A stretch of 15,402 nucleotides of DNA. Source: UBA11373 sp046714175. GTDB lineage: Bacteria > Actinomycetota > Acidimicrobiia > Spongiisociales > UBA11373. Shown here in pieces: positions 12,425-15,402 of the stretch. Positions within the stretch are counted from its first letter, which is position 1. Each line of letters begins with the position of its first letter. Below the pieces are notes generated by a model. It was not told the origin of the DNA. It saw nothing but the letters and a program-made list of their open reading frames with translations, and made no database searches. A program made the translations under genes and the position numbers. The stretch covers positions 1 through 15,402 of the forward strand of contig JBKKBI010000087.1 of assembly GCA_046714175.1 (NCBI GenBank), read 5' to 3'.

Positions 12425-12901
12425 TCAGGCGCTCTCCTCCATCACCACCACCGCCATCGCCGCGATGCCTTCGTCGCGGCCGATGAAGCCGAGGGCGTCG
12501 GTGGTGGTGGCCTTCACCGAGCAGGCGTGTACCGGGATCCCGAGGGCGGCGGCGAGGGCGGTGCGGATGTTGTCGCGGTGCGGGGCGATGCGCACCGACT
12601 GGGCGATCACCGTGATATCGGCGCTGGCGAGGTGGAACCCGGCGGCGGCGGCTCGGGACAATGCGTCGCGCAGGATCGCGATGCTGTCGGCGTCGGTCCA
12701 GCGGGGATCGCTGGAGGGGTAGAACTCTCCCAGGTCCCCGAGTGCGGCGGCTCCGAGAACCGCATCGGTGAGGGCATGGGCGGCAACATCACCGTCCGAC
12801 GTCGCCTCGACTCCGCGGGTCTCATCGACGATCACCCCACCCAGCACCACAAACCCTTCGGGAGCAAAGCGATGGGCGTCGATGCCCCATCCCACCCTCA
12901 C
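12425..12901 (-). CDS. ispF: 2-C-methyl-D-erythritol 2,4-cyclodiphosphate synthase
   Basis: Fifth step of the MEP isoprenoid pathway: CDP-ME-2-phosphate is cyclised to MEcPP with loss of CMP. The 158 residues match the family. Metal ligands are Asp8 and His10 in VGWGIDAHRF, and His42 in DVAAHALTDA. Other signatures are GDLGEFYPSSDPRWTDADS (family: GDiG.hFP.sDp..kgadS), ADITVIAQSVRIAPH and VKATTTDALGFIGRDEGIAA. The GTG start overlaps the ispD stop (GTGA), giving translational coupling of consecutive pathway-related enzymes. Ends 184 bases before cysS. Confidence 0.97.
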   Translation of the reverse strand: MRVGWGIDAHRFAPEGFVVLGGVIVDETRGVEATSDGDVAAHALTDAVLGAAALGDLGEFYPSSDPRWTDADSIAILRDALSRAAAAGFHLASADITVIAQSVRIAPHRDNIRTALAAALGIPVHACSVKATTTDALGFIGRDEGIAAMAVVVMEESA

Positions 12902-13506
12902 GGCAGCAGAGCCTCGGCGACGGCCAGATCTCCGGCAAGTGTGACCTTCAGGTTGGAACTCTCCCCCGGCACGAACACGACGGTACCCCCAATTCGTTCC
13001 ACCAACTCGGCATCATCGGTGGCGTCGACGTCGTCGGCCGCGTGGGCCTGGCGCAGCGCCGCCACCCGGAAGCCCTGCGGTGTCTGGGCCGCGACCAGCC
13101 CGCGGCGTGACATGGTCTCGATCACGGTGTCGCCATGGATCCGTTTCAAGGTGTCTGACACCGGTAGCGCCGGAATCACCGCGTCCACATCACCGCGAGC
13201 CAGGCGGCTGGCGACGGCCCGCGCCAGGGCCACGCTGGCCAGGGGACGGGCGGCATCATGAACCAGCACCGCGGTGGCATCGGCAGGAAGAGCGGCCAGA
13301 CCGGCGGCGACCGAATCCCGACGGCGCTCCCCACCCGGCACTCCTCCGGGTACCGGTCCGACAACTACGACCGCGGTGACTCCGCCACCCTCGAGGGCGG
13401 CGGCGGCCCAACTCCACAGCGGCACCCCGCGCAGCAGAGCTTCTGCCTTGGGGGCGCCGAAGCGCTCACCGCGGCCGGCGGCGACGACGATGCCGTACAG
13501 GCTCAC
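12898..13506 (-). CDS. ispD: 2-C-methyl-D-erythritol 4-phosphate cytidylyltransferase
   Basis: Third step of the MEP pathway: transfers CMP from CTP to MEP. The 202 residues are somewhat shorter than the usual 220-240. Motifs: the CTP-binding loop VVAAGRGERFGAPKAEALLRG (Arg15 and Lys20 as likely catalytic side chains), GGERRRDSVAAGL, VLVHDAARPL, DTLKRI, AAQTPQGFR, DATDDAELVERIG and NLKVTLAGDLAVAEALL. The GTG start overlaps the stop of the PIN-TRAM gene (GTGA), and its own stop overlaps ispF in the same way. It is thus the middle of a coupled three-gene chain. Identification is firm; the shortness seems to come from compact loops rather than truncation, as all motifs are present. Confidence 0.96.
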   Translation of the reverse strand: MSLYGIVVAAGRGERFGAPKAEALLRGVPLWSWAAAALEGGGVTAVVVVGPVPGGVPGGERRRDSVAAGLAALPADATAVLVHDAARPLASVALARAVASRLARGDVDAVIPALPVSDTLKRIHGDTVIETMSRRGLVAAQTPQGFRVAALRQAHAADDVDATDDAELVERIGGTVVFVPGESSNLKVTLAGDLAVAEALLP

Positions 13507-14558
13507 GCGGCCCGTTTGGCGAACAGGAGCCGTCCGATGGAGGTGCGCAGCGCTCCGGCGATCTCAATGTCGATGGTGGTGCCAACCAGTGCGGCGGCAC
13601 CTTCCACCACGACCATGGTGCCGTCCTCCAGGTAGCCCACGCCCTGTCCCGGTTCGCTGCCAGCCTTCTCGATCGCCAATGAGACCAGGTCACCGGTCAT
13701 CGGGCCGTTGCGCAGCGCTTCCCCGACAGCCTGGGGGTCGAGCACCTCGATGCCCCGCAGTCCGGCGGCGAGGCCCAGGTTGTGATCGGTGGTGATCAGG
13801 GTGGATGACGTCTCTGCGGCCAGCGCAAGCAGCTTGGCATCCACTTCGGCATGGCCGGGAAAGGAGCGCTCATCGACCGCCGTCGAGACACCGGTGACCG
13901 ACCCCAAAGCAGCGAGCACGTCGAGTCCCCGCCGCCCGCGGCGGCGGTGATTGACCTGACCAGAGTCGGCGATCCCCTGCAACTCGTCGACGACAAAGCC
14001 CGGCACGATGATGTGACCCCGCAGCAGCCCGACCCGTGCCAGCTCGAGCACACGGCCGTCGATTGCGGCCGAGGTGTCGACCACCAGGCTGCGGGTGTCG
14101 ATGGACTCCGACCTCGGCCGGGCGCGTGGCGTGAGGCCGGCGGAGGCCATGAGATCTTGTGACCGGGACGTAAACACCCGGGCGCCCACCGCCGCCAGGA
14201 CGATCACCGCCAGGGCGCCGATCGACCAGCCCAGAACCTCAGGGAGCAGCACGATCGCGGGAACGGCGGCGATTGCGCCGACCAGCATCCCGGCCACGAG
14301 CCCGAACGCCCCGGCGAAGAGCTGCGCCCCGGAAACCCGATCGACTGCGGTGGGGACGCGGTCGATCCCGCGCCGCGCCAACCGGCCCGAGAGTCCTCCG
14401 GCGACGTATCCGACCCCGGCACCGATCAATGCCCCGATCACCGCTGACGTGTCGGGATTGGTGGCCGCCGACGTCCAATCCGGGGCGGCGCGCCCAATGG
14501 AGTACCCGAGTGCGGTGGCGGCGAGGGTGACGACCAGGCGAATGGCTTCGATGAGCAT
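13503..14558 (-). CDS. Membrane-anchored PIN-TRAM domain protein (YacL family)
   Basis: 351 residues. The N-terminal part has four membrane helices (about 5-22, 38-58, 80-104 and 108-128). A PIN nuclease-like domain (about 157-283) follows, with the acidic metal-site residues in VVDTSAAIDGRV (Asp161), VVDELQ (Glu192), HAEVDAKL (Asp240) and LITTDHNLG (Asp258). It ends with a TRAM RNA-binding domain (about 284-351: GDLVSLAIEKAGSEPGQGVGYLEDGTMVVVEGA). The layout equals Bacillus YacL, whose gene is also next to ispD. A membrane-tethered RNA-acting nuclease is inferred; the true substrate is unknown. ATG 14558 has GAGGAGGAG nine bases upstream, contributed by the Glu codons at the end of carD. The gap to carD is six bases and the stop overlaps ispD. 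Confidence 0.92.
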   Translation of the reverse strand: MLIEAIRLVVTLAATALGYSIGRAAPDWTSAATNPDTSAVIGALIGAGVGYVAGGLSGRLARRGIDRVPTAVDRVSGAQLFAGAFGLVAGMLVGAIAAVPAIVLLPEVLGWSIGALAVIVLAAVGARVFTSRSQDLMASAGLTPRARPRSESIDTRSLVVDTSAAIDGRVLELARVGLLRGHIIVPGFVVDELQGIADSGQVNHRRRGRRGLDVLAALGSVTGVSTAVDERSFPGHAEVDAKLLALAAETSSTLITTDHNLGLAAGLRGIEVLDPQAVGEALRNGPMTGDLVSLAIEKAGSEPGQGVGYLEDGTMVVVEGAAALVGTTIDIEIAGALRTSIGRLLFAKRAA

Positions 14559-14564
14559 TCCGGC

Positions 14565-15402
14565 CTACTCCTCCTCGTCGGCGTCCAACCTCGGCAGGGA
14601 CTTGTCGAGACGCTTCATCGCATCTTCTTCGGACAGATTGAGGGCAAACCGAAGCTCCGATGCCAGGATCATCCGGGCCTTGGACAGCATCCGCTTCAGG
14701 GCCGGTGAGATCCCCTTGGTCTGCTGTGCAAACGTGAGATCGCGCACCACCTCGGCAACCTGGAAGATGTCACCACTGTTTATCTTCTCGGTGAGGAGCT
14801 TGTACCACCGGCTCCAGTTCGCCCCGGCCTCCTCGGGTTCGGTGCGGAACACGGCCAGCACTCGCTTGGCTGCGGTCTTGGAGATGACGGGGCGTACTCC
14901 CAGATCGACCGATCGGCTCGCCGGGACCCGGAGGATGAGGGAATCGATCGCAACCTGGAGGACGAAGAAGTCCTGTTTCTTGCCGAGGAACTCGCGCTTC
15001 TCGGTGGCGATGATCGTGGCCGCTCCGTGATGCGGATACACCACCTTGTCGCCCTTCTTGAACGGGATCGGCTTGGGCGGCGGCGGCGGCGGGGGTGGCG
15101 CCGGCTTGGCGGGTGCGGCCTTCTTCGCGGGCTTCTTGACGACGGGCTTCGGTGCCGGTTTCTTGGCGGCGACCCGCTTGGAAGCTCGCTGGGCAGGGGC
15201 CTTCTTCGAGGCCGGCTTCTTCGAGGCCGGCTTCTTGGCGGCCGGCTTCTTGGCGGCCGGCTTCTTGGGTGCAGACCTTTTGGCCGGAACCTTCTTGACC
15301 GCGGGTTTCTTGGGCGGAGGCTTCTTGACCGCCGCCTTCTTGACGACGGGCTTCTTGACGGCGCGACGCGACGCCGGCTGGGCGGCGCGGGACTTCTTCG
15401 GA
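14565..15402 (-). CDS. carD: CarD-family RNA polymerase-binding regulator with histone-H1-like N-terminal extension (5' end off the right edge)
   Basis: CarD binds the RNA polymerase beta subunit and stabilises the open promoter complex. The C-terminal 165 residues are a normal CarD: FKKGDKVVYPHHGAATI and LGKKQDFFVLQV form the RID (Tudor-like) domain, and NWSRWYKLLTEKINSGDIFQVAEVVRDL contains the Trp that contacts the upstream edge of the bubble, followed by the helical domain and an acidic end (DADEEE). Upstream of GDKVVYP the frame stays open to the window edge. It encodes over 100 residues of almost only Lys, Ala, Pro and Val in KKPAAKKPASKK-type repeats, then a run of eight prolines and KPIPFKKGD. 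The GTG at 15044 lies inside the conserved VVYPHHG strand and cannot be the start, and no other ATG, GTG or TTG codon occurs in frame up to the edge. Mycobacterial CarD (162 residues) has no such tail. First gene of the carD-PIN-ispD-ispF chain. Confidence 0.93.
   Translation of the reverse strand, partial: PKKSRAAQPASRRAVKKPVVKKAAVKKPPPKKPAVKKVPAKRSAPKKPAAKKPAAKKPASKKPASKKAPAQRASKRVAAKKPAPKPVVKKPAKKAAPAKPAPPPPPPPPKPIPFKKGDKVVYPHHGAATIIATEKREFLGKKQDFFVLQVAIDSLILRVPASRSVDLGVRPVISKTAAKRVLAVFRTEPEEAGANWSRWYKLLTEKINSGDIFQVAEVVRDLTFAQQTKGISPALKRMLSKARMILASELRFALNLSEEDAMKRLDKSLPRLDADEEE
15202..15261 (-). repeat. Four 15-bp tandem repeats in the CarD extension
   Basis: TTCTTCGAGGCCGGC twice (15202-15216, 15217-15231), then TTCTTGGCGGCCGGC twice (15232-15246, 15247-15261). 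They encode the pentapeptides PASKK and PAAKK. Related, less exact units continue on both sides, so the lysine-rich tail probably grew by unit duplication. Confidence 0.9.

Overview
The window is a GC-rich stretch of chromosome from an actinobacterium. The gene content (CarD, a DUF3263 protein, an LppM-like lipoprotein, and carD, PIN-TRAM, ispD, ispF, cysS and rlmB in a row) suggests a deep-branching lineage such as Acidimicrobiia. That placement is inference from gene content and style; no search was run. GTG and TTG starts, 4-base stop/start overlaps and SD-less starts are common. I see no phage, insertion sequence, CRISPR array or rRNA.

Left part (1-5250): the 5' end of a secreted cysteine-rich repeat protein runs off the left edge. 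Next is a CorA-type Mg2+/Co2+ channel whose C-terminal tail is built from nine 12-bp tandem repeats, divergent from a membrane-anchored PQQ-type sugar dehydrogenase. An acyl-CoA dehydrogenase, starting at a TTG with a strong ribosome binding site, is divergent from an EamA/DMT permease.

Middle (5271-8290): a conserved-looking protein of unknown function with a receiver-like C-terminal domain is divergent from a short operon. That operon holds an LppM-like lipoprotein and a small, degenerate HAD-like protein. An MBL-fold hydrolase with its own candidate promoter follows.

Right part (8305-15402), all on the minus strand: in transcription order this is carD, a PIN-TRAM membrane protein (YacL type), ispD, ispF, cysS, rlmB, a Flp-type pilin of 49 residues, tRNA-Thr(UGU), a DUF3263 protein and an AI-2E family permease. 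The carD to ispF genes are tightly coupled: a 6-base gap followed by two GTGA overlaps. A 184-base gap containing two hairpins separates ispF from cysS, and cysS overlaps rlmB. The block joins transcription initiation (CarD), isoprenoid precursor synthesis (IspD, IspF), tRNA charging (CysS) and rRNA methylation (RlmB), a housekeeping neighbourhood known from many Gram-positive genomes.

The most unusual observation is that CarD here carries an N-terminal Lys/Ala/Pro-rich, histone-H1-like extension of at least 100 residues that runs off the right edge. Other points worth attention are the CorA repeat tail, the orphan Flp pilin, the receiver-like unknown protein, the LppM/HAD-like pair, and a recurring architecture of a -10-like hexamer 6-10 bases before SD-less starts, which suggests leaderless transcripts. 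No intergenic gap exceeds 300 bases.
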